From assembly GCA_946566415.1 (NCBI GenBank), contig CAMNWW010000076.1, positions 1 to 8,913 of the forward strand: a stretch of 8,913 nt of DNA, given 5' to 3'. Below are positions 1 to 6,738 of this stretch, one piece after another. This stretch comes from an uncultured Lachnospiraceae bacterium. Lineage in GTDB: Bacteria > Bacillota > Clostridia > Lachnospirales > Lachnospiraceae. Numbering within the stretch: the stretch's first letter is position 1; each line of letters opens with the position of its first letter. Both the position numbers and the translations under genes were made by a program. Under the pieces are notes generated by a model. The model was not told the DNA's origin and did no database searches. It saw only the letters and a program-made list of their open reading frames with translations.

Positions 1-644
1 TCCATGAAGAAATTACGTATGGGGATATGCACAGTAATGGGGAGAACCTGTGGAATTTCCTTTATTTTACGGGATATCTGACGAAAGAAAGTGATTATTT
101 TGAAGGGAAATATACGTATTTGAAAGTGCGGGTTCCCAACATCGAAGTCATGACTATTTATGAGAATACAATCATGAATTGGATGAAAGACCGGATAAAA
201 AAAGAAGATTTTCACGATCTGTACCGTGCGATGGAGGAGGGAAATGCAGAAAAGATGACCGATATACTGAACGGGCAGCTTTTCCAGACAATCAGCTTCT
301 ATGACAGTGCAGAAAACTTTTACCATGGATTCCTTACGGGAATCTTAAGCCAGAGCGAGAATTATCTGGTGAAGTCGAATCGTGAGACGGGAAATGGAAG
401 GTCGGATATTATGGTGAAAAGTCCGTCCCTTCGGGGCAGGTCCTTTATTCTGGAAGTAAAAGTGTCGGATTCGATTAATGAGCTGGAAAGCGATGCAGGT
501 AAGGCATTACAGCAGATATATGACAAGAAATATATGGAGGAACTTCGCGCAGAAGGATACCGTAAAATCGACTGTTTTGGGATCTCCTTCTTCAGAAAGG
601 ATTGTGAAGTTCTGGCCGGAAAGAAACTGCTTTATCCCATTTAG
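1..644 (+). CDS. AAA-ATPase-like protein with C-terminal PD-(D/E)XK nuclease-like domain (partial, 5' end outside window)
   Basis: The frame is open to the left edge (first whole codon at base 3), so the ATG at 27 is internal and only the last ~213 residues are seen. Counting from that ATG, residues 92-170 match the nuclease-like domain that follows the AAA-ATPase-like domain in the DUF1703 family. Visible elements are an NFYHGFLTGIL helix (97-107), GRSDI with Asp127, ILEVK with Glu143 and Lys145, and an ALQQIYDKKY helix (160-169). Together these form an intact PD-(D/E)XK active-site pattern. The LWNFLYFTGYLT segment near residue 8 is typical of the end of the ATPase region. These proteins are abundant, often multi-copy, in clostridia and Bacteroidetes, and their physiological role is not established. 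The gene stands alone on this strand, looks more AT-rich than the minus-strand genes, and converges on the repair gene. Family assignment is confident; nuclease activity is inference. Confidence 0.88.
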   Translation, partial: HEEITYGDMHSNGENLWNFLYFTGYLTKESDYFEGKYTYLKVRVPNIEVMTIYENTIMNWMKDRIKKEDFHDLYRAMEEGNAEKMTDILNGQLFQTISFYDSAENFYHGFLTGILSQSENYLVKSNRETGNGRSDIMVKSPSLRGRSFILEVKVSDSINELESDAGKALQQIYDKKYMEELRAEGYRKIDCFGISFFRKDCEVLAGKKLLYPI

Positions 645-675
645 AACCGTATAAGTATAGATATACGCTCATTAG

Positions 676-703
676 AAAAAGGGGACGCCCCCGCTCCCCT
701 TTC
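676..703. terminator. Bidirectional intrinsic terminator between convergent genes
   Basis: A hairpin pairs 678-685 (AAAGGGGA) with 695-702 (TCCCCTTT), extended by two CG pairs around one bulged base, with a CCCC loop. On the minus strand the stem runs straight into TTTTTCTAAT, a good U-tract for ending the long minus-strand unit 7 bp after its last stop codon. On the plus strand the stem is followed by TTCTCTCC, a weaker T-rich tail, 31 bp after the plus-strand stop. The position between two convergent genes supports shared use. Termination efficiency cannot be judged from sequence. Confidence 0.7.
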
Positions 704-709
704 TCTCCT

Positions 710-3700
710 CTATTCTTTCATAAGCGTTGGATCCAAGTCAAACAGGCTCATCTGTTTTCCGCCGTCCGCTCCTCTCCTCTTATCCGCCTTCTCCCGGCAT
801 ATTCCTTCCTGGGAAATATCTCTGAGGAATTCCGACTCTTCCCCGGACGTGGTCAGGATCAGTTCATCCTTTCCCCTCGTAATCCCTACATAGAACAGCC
901 TTCTTTCTTCTTCTATATCCGTCATGTGCTTTTCGCTTTCAAAAGGGATCGTCCCCTGGTTTACACCAAAAATGATCGTCACCGGGAATTCCAGACCTTT
1001 CGCGCCATGCAGGGTCATTAAATTCACAGCGCCTTTCGGGCATTTTTTTCCTCCGGAACGCCGCAGATCGCCTTCTGTTCCCAGCATAAGCTCCTCAAGA
1101 AACTCCTGCATACGTGAATGGAATACCGCCATGCGGCAGAATTTCTGCATCGCCTTGTTTTTTTCAAGCCCCAGGTCTTCTATCCATTCATCCAAAATCT
1201 TTTCCGGGCGTTTTTTCTTTAGATACGGACGGTATTTCTCCGCCATATTCTCATAAATACTTCCGCTCAGTTCGTCCGTCTCCAGATCCAGACCCCACAG
1301 CAGTTTCAGGGCGGACCGCTTCCCCTCGCTCCTCTCGGAATTTTCCGTCTCTGTCTCTATAAGGCTTTGGAAAAAGGCGCTTGTTCCCCGCACCTTTGCA
1401 TCCATAAGGAAATCGTCCCTTCCCGCTATTACGTAGGGAATCCCTTCCTTTTTCAGGCATGTCTCCAGAATGTCCGCCTGACGGTGGGTACGGTATAATA
1501 CCGCGATCTCATCAAAAGCCCTAGCCCGGCCTTCCTCTTTCAGGAAAATCTCCTGGGCTTCCAGCATACCGATTCCTCCCGCAAGCCGGTTAATTTCTTT
1601 GGCAATAAAAATCGCTTCCGCCATCTCGCTTGCCGCCGTCACCACGCGCACTGCGCGCATGTCGCGCATCGCGTGTCCATCCTGCATCATGGGTCGGAGA
1701 ATTCTCCTTCCTCCCGGATTGTTAGAGATTACTTTCTCTGCTAAGGATAGAATCTGCGGCGTCGAACGATAGTTTTGCGTAAGCGTGATTTTATGAAGGT
1801 CGGGAAAATCCTCTTCCAGTTTTTTGAAGCACGCGGCATCCGCGCCCCGGAAACCGTAAATTGCCTGATCAGCGTCTCCAATTACATAAAGCTGCCTGCC
1901 TCCATGATTCCAGGCTTTGATCAGACGGTACTGTAACGGGCTGATATCCTGGAATTCATCCACCATAAGATATGTAAAACGTGCTTCCGCTGTTCTTTCT
2001 TTTGCAAAGCGCAGCGCTTCCAAAAGCAGGTCGTCAAAATCCAACATCTTCCTGTCCGTCAGATATTGTTGATAAGCTGCGGCCGCCTCCTTTATTTCTT
2101 CTTTTACCTCTTCTTTTATTTCTCTTTCTATTTCTTCCCTTTTTTCTTCCTGCGTCTCATCTGCACTGTATCCCGCCGTTTTTAAGCGTGAGACTGCCAG
2201 CAGAAATTCTCCCGCCGATATATCAAGTCCCCTCTCTTTTATCAGGGAATCCGCCAGCTCCCGCATTTCCATTTCCCCGGCGAGGGTAAATTCTTTTCCT
2301 GCTTCCTTAAGCTGGTTCAGGGCAAGCATATGGAAAGTTCCGATCTGCATCTGACGGATACTTTTCCCTTTTCCGATCCGTTTCTGAATCCGCTCCCTCA
2401 TTTCCTTTGCCGCCTGGTTCGTGAAGGTGACCGCCGTAATGTTTGCCGGACGCACCCTCCTTTCTTCCATCAGATACAGAATATGGGATACCAGAGTATG
2501 AGTCTTCCCCATCCCCGGTCCGGCGGTGACTGCTACGACACTTTCCGTCGCTGCGGCCGCCTCCTGCTGCCTTTCATTCGGAAGCAGCGCTTGTTTTTCG
2601 GAAAACACCGTATCCTCCGATGCTGTCTGTTCTCCTGGGACTGCCTGTTCTCCTAAAGTTCCTTGTCCTTCCAGAACCTTCTGTTCTCCTGCGGACACCT
2701 GCCCTTTCCTTTTCGACGACGCGCCCATTTTCTCCGATTCCATTCCCGGAATCGAGGAGAAGAAACTCATCTGCCCGTCCGTCTGCATGATTTCATCCGG
2801 TGTGAAGAGACGGATGATGCCATATTCTCCATCATATCCCGGAAGCCGTGTCACCTCGCCTTTTCTAAGCCTTCCAATCCCTTCTGAGATCAGCCGCCCC
2901 GACACACTCCGTATCTCCTCCAGCGGAAGCTCCCGCAAAATCTGAAACTCTGCTCCCAGCTTTTGCAGCATATTCTGGTACTCCTTCTGCACCGCTGCAC
3001 TTGACGGGGCGCGACCGATCGATGCGCCGATCACTTCTGGAAGCGGCATCAGGCTTTCAAATGCCGCCGCATTTTTTCTGATATACCCTTCCTCCCTGTC
3101 CGCCATCTGCTCAATTCTGTGGGACACGCCGATCGTGATCTTCTTCCCGCACACCGGGCAGACTCCGCCGTACTTCTCCGTCTCCTTAGGACTCAGACAT
3201 AGATTACATTTCCGATGCCCGTCAAAATGATATTTTCCCTCTTCCGGGAAAAATTCGATCGTGCCTGCAAGCCCTTTTCCTGTCTGGATGGCGGCCTGGA
3301 TTCCTTGGTAGCCCTGCTGTGCAAGGTCAATATCCAAAAGATTCGCCTCTCTTCCTAATTTTGCCGGAGAATGGGCGTCCGAATTAGAAATCAGCTGATA
3401 CCCATCCAGCGCCGACACCCGCCAGTTCATAGGCGGATCCGAAGAAAGCCCTGTCTCCATGGCATGAATATAGGGCGTCAAGTCTCCATAGCATTCTTCT
3501 ACTGAGTCAAATCCGGAAAACGCTCCAAATAAAGAAAAATGCGGCGTCCAGATATGCGCCGGGACATAGACCGCGTCCGGACAGGACTCTAAAATAATTT
3601 CCAGCAGGTCATGGCAGTCCAGCCCCAGGATCGGCCGTCCGTCCGAATGGATATTGCCGATCGCTTCCAGCTTTCGCGAAATGATTTCCGCATCCTCAAG

Positions 3701-4033
3701 ATTCGGCAGGATAATCAGACTGTGAACTTTACGGACACGTCCGTTTTTCTTGTAGATCGAACTGATTTCCCCGGTAATGATAAAATACGGCTGCATGTTA
3801 TCTGCAGCCATATCATTTTCGATCCGATACTCTTTTTTCAATGTATACAGCCCATCCACCGCCGGCTCCAGTTTTTCTTCCAGTTCTTTACGCCACGCCG
3901 GATGCGTAAAATCCCCGCTGCCAACGATATGAATTCCTTTGCGTCTCGCCCATAAGTCCAGATGCTCCGGTGTACAGTCCTTGCTCGTCGCACGGGAATA
4001 GCGCGAGTGGATGTGAAGGTCCGCTATGTACAT
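710..4033 (-). CDS. Endonuclease Q-like (PHP + zinc finger) / UvrD-type SF1A helicase fusion protein, 1107 aa
   Basis: Two repair enzymes lie in one reading frame. Residues 1-~410 match endonuclease Q (the TIGR00375/YqxK-like family). The PHP metal site shows DLHIHS (His7, His9), Asp41, Glu89, His104, His141, His160 and SNSDAH (Asp219, His221). A zinc finger follows (Cys276, Cys279, Cys292, Cys295), then the family C-terminal block ending PGYDGEYGIIRLF. EndoQ enzymes nick 5' to deaminated bases such as uracil and hypoxanthine. Residues ~430-484 are a repetitive linker. Residues ~485-1107 are an SF1A helicase: Walker A AGPGMGKT (504), Ia AVTFTNQAAKEM, Ib GTFH (565), II VDEFQD (691), III VIGDADQAIYGFRG (717), IV LTQNYRST (751), V VNLMTLHGAKGLEF (1003), VI RRLFYVGITRGK (1044). 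The start is set by AGGAGG 7 bp upstream. The C-terminus ends with a clamp-motif-like QMSLF (1094-1098). All catalytic motifs look intact. The combined function is inference. Confidence 0.93.
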   Translation of the reverse strand: MYIADLHIHSRYSRATSKDCTPEHLDLWARRKGIHIVGSGDFTHPAWRKELEEKLEPAVDGLYTLKKEYRIENDMAADNMQPYFIITGEISSIYKKNGRVRKVHSLIILPNLEDAEIISRKLEAIGNIHSDGRPILGLDCHDLLEIILESCPDAVYVPAHIWTPHFSLFGAFSGFDSVEECYGDLTPYIHAMETGLSSDPPMNWRVSALDGYQLISNSDAHSPAKLGREANLLDIDLAQQGYQGIQAAIQTGKGLAGTIEFFPEEGKYHFDGHRKCNLCLSPKETEKYGGVCPVCGKKITIGVSHRIEQMADREEGYIRKNAAAFESLMPLPEVIGASIGRAPSSAAVQKEYQNMLQKLGAEFQILRELPLEEIRSVSGRLISEGIGRLRKGEVTRLPGYDGEYGIIRLFTPDEIMQTDGQMSFFSSIPGMESEKMGASSKRKGQVSAGEQKVLEGQGTLGEQAVPGEQTASEDTVFSEKQALLPNERQQEAAAATESVVAVTAGPGMGKTHTLVSHILYLMEERRVRPANITAVTFTNQAAKEMRERIQKRIGKGKSIRQMQIGTFHMLALNQLKEAGKEFTLAGEMEMRELADSLIKERGLDISAGEFLLAVSRLKTAGYSADETQEEKREEIEREIKEEVKEEIKEAAAAYQQYLTDRKMLDFDDLLLEALRFAKERTAEARFTYLMVDEFQDISPLQYRLIKAWNHGGRQLYVIGDADQAIYGFRGADAACFKKLEEDFPDLHKITLTQNYRSTPQILSLAEKVISNNPGGRRILRPMMQDGHAMRDMRAVRVVTAASEMAEAIFIAKEINRLAGGIGMLEAQEIFLKEEGRARAFDEIAVLYRTHRQADILETCLKKEGIPYVIAGRDDFLMDAKVRGTSAFFQSLIETETENSERSEGKRSALKLLWGLDLETDELSGSIYENMAEKYRPYLKKKRPEKILDEWIEDLGLEKNKAMQKFCRMAVFHSRMQEFLEELMLGTEGDLRRSGGKKCPKGAVNLMTLHGAKGLEFPVTIIFGVNQGTIPFESEKHMTDIEEERRLFYVGITRGKDELILTTSGEESEFLRDISQEGICREKADKRRGADGGKQMSLFDLDPTLMKE
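2081..2158 (-). repeat. Glu/Lys-rich low-complexity segment in helicase subdomain 1B
   Basis: Codons 626-651 of the fusion protein run almost only through Glu, Lys, Arg and Ile, with EEIKEEVKEEIKE-like periodicity. The DNA is a purine-rich GAA/GAG/AAA tract, read as C/T-rich on the plus strand. The segment sits between motifs Ib and II, where UvrD helicases carry the 1B subdomain, and is probably a charged helix or short coiled coil. Such tracts can change length by slippage. No function is known. Confidence 0.7.
2582..2689 (-). repeat. 18-bp tandem repeat coding for a hexapeptide linker between the two enzymes
   Basis: Codons 449-484 fall into six hexapeptides in register: GEQKVL, EGQGTL, GEQAVP, GEQTAS, EDTVFS and EKQALL. 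The first four share a G/E-rich start with Gln at position 3; the last two are degenerate. On the plus strand TGTTCTCCT occurs at 2628, 2646 and 2682, with a variant TGTCCTTCC at 2664, giving exact 18-bp spacing. The unit is a multiple of three, so gain or loss of copies keeps the frame and only changes the length of the tether between the nuclease and the helicase. Confidence 0.8.
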
Positions 4034-4040
4034 TCAAATA

Positions 4041-4046
4041 CCTCCT
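4041..4046 (-). promoter_or_regulatory. Shine-Dalgarno site of the EndoQ-UvrD fusion gene
   Basis: A perfect AGGAGG on the minus strand lies 7 bp before the ATG at 4033. It fixes the start so that the PHP motif DLHIHS begins at residue 5, the normal place for this family. It lies within the 53-bp gap after pyrD, which shows no hairpin terminator and no convincing promoter, so readthrough from the pyr genes is plausible. Confidence 0.85.
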
Positions 4047-4086
4047 CTGATGGTTTTCTATTGCCTAAAAGTCAACCCCCGTTTCC

Positions 4087-5010
4087 CTACTCCACGATCC
4101 CGACCATCTCTCCAACCGTCCCGAAGCCATACTTCCTCATATACGCCTCAATCCCGTCGACAATCTCCATCGTCACCGACGGATTATGGAAATTCGCGGT
4201 TCCTACTGATACAGCAGTCGCTCCAGCAAGGATCATCTCAATGGCGTCCTCCGCGCTGAAAATACCGCCCATTCCAATAATCGGAAGCTTTACCGCCCGG
4301 GCAGCCTCATAGACCATGCGCACAGCGACCGGGTGGATCGCTGGCCCGGACAGGCCGCCCGTCCGATTTGCCAGAAGAAACTTGCGGCGGTTTATATCAA
4401 TCTTCATTCCAGTGATTGTATTGATAAGAGACACCGCGTCCGCGCCTCCGGCCTCCACCGCGCGGGCCATCTCTCCGATATCCGTCACGTTGGGACTCAG
4501 CTTCATGATCACCGGCTGCTTTGCATACCGTTTCACCGCACGGGTGATCTCCTCCGCCGCCTTGGGATTCTGTCCGAAAGCGATTCCCCCTTCTTTTACA
4601 TTCGGGCAGGAGATATTGATTTCCAGCATATCCACGTCCTCGCCCGCAAGACGTTCTACCGTCTCGCAATAATCCTCCTCGGATTTTCCGCACACATTGA
4701 CGACAATCTTTGTGTCAAATTGCCTTAAAAACGGAATATCACGTTTACAGAACAGGTCAATCCCAGGGTTTTGAAGCCCGACCGCATTCATCATCCCGCT
4801 GTGAGTCTCCGCAACTCTCGGAGTCGGATTCCCCGCCCATGGAATGCTTGCCACACCTTTTGTCGTCACCGCACCCAGACGGTTTAAGTCCACAAAGTCC
4901 GTATATTCCGCGCCGGAGGCGAATGTCCCTGACGCCACTGTGACCGGATTCTTCCATGTAACGCCCGCTATATTTACCTCAAGGCAAGGATTTTGATTCA
5001 TTTTGTTCAT
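4087..5010 (-). CDS. pyrD: Dihydroorotate dehydrogenase B (NAD+), catalytic FMN subunit
   Basis: This is the catalytic subunit of class 1B dihydroorotate dehydrogenase, a cytosolic FMN enzyme that oxidises dihydroorotate to orotate and passes electrons to PyrK. At 307 residues it has the usual length. The catalytic base is Cys135 in INISCPNVKEGG; class 1B enzymes use Cys where class 2 enzymes use Ser. FMN-barrel motifs follow: VIMKLSPNVTDI (167), LINTITGMKID (195), GGLSGPAIHP (218) and IIGMGGIFSAEDA (244). The ATG overlaps the pyrK TGA by one base (TGATG) and is preceded by GGAGGTGG at 5018-5025, inside pyrK. This points to translational coupling that keeps the two subunits matched. Another Met at residue 4 is a possible but less well placed start. 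The assignment is secure. Confidence 0.97.
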   Translation of the reverse strand: MNKMNQNPCLEVNIAGVTWKNPVTVASGTFASGAEYTDFVDLNRLGAVTTKGVASIPWAGNPTPRVAETHSGMMNAVGLQNPGIDLFCKRDIPFLRQFDTKIVVNVCGKSEEDYCETVERLAGEDVDMLEINISCPNVKEGGIAFGQNPKAAEEITRAVKRYAKQPVIMKLSPNVTDIGEMARAVEAGGADAVSLINTITGMKIDINRRKFLLANRTGGLSGPAIHPVAVRMVYEAARAVKLPIIGMGGIFSAEDAIEMILAGATAVSVGTANFHNPSVTMEIVDGIEAYMRKYGFGTVGEMVGIVE

Positions 5011-5792
5011 CAGATTTCCACCTCCGTAGACAAGAATACCGGGCCGTCCTTACAAATCCGTTTATTATTCACATTACTGTGAGAGTCCTTCTCCATTGTC
5101 CGGCATACGCACGCAAGGCAGGCGCCGATTCCGCACGCCATTCTCTCCTCCAGGGAGAGATAACACTCAACTTTCTCTTCCCCGGCATACTTTTTAATTG
5201 CACGCAGCATGGGAGTTGGTCCGCAGGCATAGATAATATCCGCCCTCAGATTATTTTCCCGGATCGCATCCAGGACGTTACCCTTTGTCCCAACGCTTCC
5301 GTCTTCCGTTGAAATATAAAGCTCTCCGTTCTGCTCGAATTCCCTGCGCAAAAAGGTTTGGCTGTCGCGGTATCCCGCCACAATCTGCTTTTTACAATGA
5401 AGCTGTTTTGCCAGCTCCAAAATCGGAGGAACGCCGATTCCCCCGCCGATCAGAAACGCCGTCTTTCCCTCTGCCCTGTCAAGCGGAAACCCGTTTCCTA
5501 AAGGTGCGATGATCGGAAGAGTATCCCCTTCCTTCATCCGTGAAAACAGCTCTGTCCCCGTCTTCTCTCCCGTCACACGGTACACCACACGGAGCACTCT
5601 ATTCTCCTTCTCGATCTCGCAAATGCTGATAGGTCTTGGAAGGAGCTTACTTGGATCATTCGTATACATTGATATAAACTGCCCGGGCGCAGCATTTTCC
5701 GCCGCATCCGTGCGAATCCTCATACTGAAAATACCGTCCGCGATCTCTTCCTGAGATACTACGACTGCAGTTTCTCTTTTTCTTTCCCCCAT
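5010..5792 (-). CDS. pyrK: Dihydroorotate dehydrogenase B (NAD+), electron-transfer subunit
   Basis: PyrK is an FAD and [2Fe-2S] protein that carries electrons from the FMN of PyrD to NAD+ in the PyrD2-PyrK2 complex. The 260-residue length is normal. In order it shows RPISI (53-57, FAD binding), GGGIGVPP (116-123, nucleotide binding), IYACGPTPML (187-196, NAD side) and cluster ligands Cys220, Cys225, Cys228 and Cys247 in the CGIGACLAC...C pattern. An extra Cys230 follows the third ligand. The ATG at 5792 is preceded by AGGAGGG at 5797-5803, which overlaps the pyrF stop codon by two bases, so translation is probably coupled to pyrF. Presence of pyrK together with pyrD means the host uses the NAD-linked, not the quinone-linked, route, as expected for an anaerobic Firmicute. 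Confidence 0.97.
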   Translation of the reverse strand: MGERKRETAVVVSQEEIADGIFSMRIRTDAAENAAPGQFISMYTNDPSKLLPRPISICEIEKENRVLRVVYRVTGEKTGTELFSRMKEGDTLPIIAPLGNGFPLDRAEGKTAFLIGGGIGVPPILELAKQLHCKKQIVAGYRDSQTFLRREFEQNGELYISTEDGSVGTKGNVLDAIRENNLRADIIYACGPTPMLRAIKKYAGEEKVECYLSLEERMACGIGACLACVCRTMEKDSHSNVNNKRICKDGPVFLSTEVEI

Positions 5793-5801
5793 GATTCCCT
5801 C

Positions 5802-6725
5802 CTATTGTCCCAGAGCTTCCCGGATGTCCGCCGCCATCGCTTCCACCGCCGCGCGCGACGCATCGCCGAAATTCTCTGGACCGAACTTCGCGTAAGCTTC
5901 CTGCTTGTACGCCGCAATAATGCCGCGGGAAGAATTTACGATCGCGCCAAGCCCGTCCTCATTAAAGAAATGAACCAGGTCTTTCCCTTTTCCGCCCTGC
6001 GCCCCGTAGCCCGGAACCAGAATATATGCTTTGGGCATGATTTTTCGGAGCGCTTTGCCCATCTCTGGGTAAGTCGCCCCCACGACCGCTCCGATATAAC
6101 TGTACTCGTCTCCCATGTGGCTGCTTCCCCATTCCGCCACCTTTTCTCCTACCAGCTCATAGAGCGGACGACCGGATATCTCACGGTCCTGGAACTCTCC
6201 GCTTGAAGGATTCGATGTCTTCACCAGAATAAACAGCCCTCTTTTCTCTTCCTTGCACACTTCGATAAACGGTTTCACCCCGTCCGAACCCAGATAGGGA
6301 TTCACTGTGGCAAAATCCTCGCCGAACGGCACAAAGCTTTTGCTTCCGACCTGCACTCTGCCTAAGTGTCCTGCTGCATACGCCGCCGAGGTGGAACCGA
6401 TATCTCCCCGTTTCACATCGCCGATCACGACAAGCCCTTTCTCTTTGCAATAGTCAACCGTCTTTTTAAACGCAGTAAGCCCCGGAATTCCAAACTGCTC
6501 ATACATGGCGATCTGCGGTTTTACAGCCGGTATCAAATCCCATACCGCATCCACGATCCCCTTGTTAAACTGCCAGATAGCTTCCGCCGCTCCTTCAAGA
6601 GTCTCGCCGTATTCAGCAAATGATTTCTTCTGTATGTGCTCCGGCACATAACTCAGCATCGGGTCAAGCCCTACTACGATAGGCGCCCCGGTCTTCTTGA
6701 TGTTCGCGATTAATTTATTGATCAT
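5802..6725 (-). CDS. pyrF: Orotidine 5'-phosphate decarboxylase (type 2)
   Basis: PyrF converts OMP to UMP, the last step of de novo UMP synthesis. The 307-residue form belongs to the longer type 2 subfamily. Visible motifs are IVVGLDP (16-22), AVKPQIAMYEQFG (67-79, Lys69), the catalytic IGDVKRGDIGST (101-112, with Asp103, Lys105 and Asp108), IGAVVGATYP (211-220), ILVPGYGAQGG (235-245) and the phosphate-binding NSSRGI (264-269). The frame is open 24 codons further upstream to an ATG at 6797, but that extension would overlap pyrC by 59 bp and has no homology-like content. The ATG at 6725 has AGGAGG 6 bp before it and gives the normal MINKLIANIKK start, so I chose it. The gap to pyrC is 13 bp. 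Confidence 0.96.
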   Translation of the reverse strand: MINKLIANIKKTGAPIVVGLDPMLSYVPEHIQKKSFAEYGETLEGAAEAIWQFNKGIVDAVWDLIPAVKPQIAMYEQFGIPGLTAFKKTVDYCKEKGLVVIGDVKRGDIGSTSAAYAAGHLGRVQVGSKSFVPFGEDFATVNPYLGSDGVKPFIEVCKEEKRGLFILVKTSNPSSGEFQDREISGRPLYELVGEKVAEWGSSHMGDEYSYIGAVVGATYPEMGKALRKIMPKAYILVPGYGAQGGKGKDLVHFFNEDGLGAIVNSSRGIIAAYKQEAYAKFGPENFGDASRAAVEAMAADIREALGQ

Positions 6726-6731
6726 TCTTTT

Positions 6732-6737
6732 CCTCCT
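6732..6737 (-). promoter_or_regulatory. Shine-Dalgarno site that decides the pyrF start
   Basis: AGGAGG sits two bases beyond the pyrC stop codon and 6 bp before the ATG at 6725. It supports this ATG over the in-frame ATG at 6797, which lies inside pyrC. It is the only ribosome binding site needed in the 13-bp pyrC-pyrF gap, which leaves no room for a separate promoter there. Confidence 0.88.
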
Positions 6738-6738
6738 G

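Noticed and set aside
27..29. ATG at 27 as the start of the first gene
   Set aside because: The eight codons before it (HEEITYGD) are in frame and fit the family, and the ATPase domain must lie further upstream.
1641..1680. GCGC-rich short repeats that might form a hairpin or protein site
   Set aside because: They lie within the conserved helicase reading frame (DGHAMRDMRAVRVV) and come from repeated Met/Arg/Ala codons; no symmetric stem of useful length.
1981..2289. Plus-strand frame with a Leu/Phe/Pro-rich stretch resembling a membrane segment
   Set aside because: It is the antisense of the Glu/Lys-rich helicase segment; GAA/GAG codons read backwards give Phe/Leu runs. No ribosome site or homology-like content.
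2582..2689. CRISPR-like repeat array
   Set aside because: The 18-bp units are contiguous with no spacers and are in frame within a protein, so this is a coding tandem repeat.
2526..2945. Plus-strand Ser/Pro/Cys-rich frame with repeated motifs
   Set aside because: Its repeats are the reverse side of the hexapeptide linker of the fusion gene, which is clearly coding on the minus strand.
4047..4075. Possible promoter for the EndoQ-UvrD gene (TTGACT at 4075-4070 on the minus strand)
   Set aside because: At the right spacing the -10 position reads CATCAG, which is poor, and it would lie almost on the ribosome site. Not supported as a promoter.
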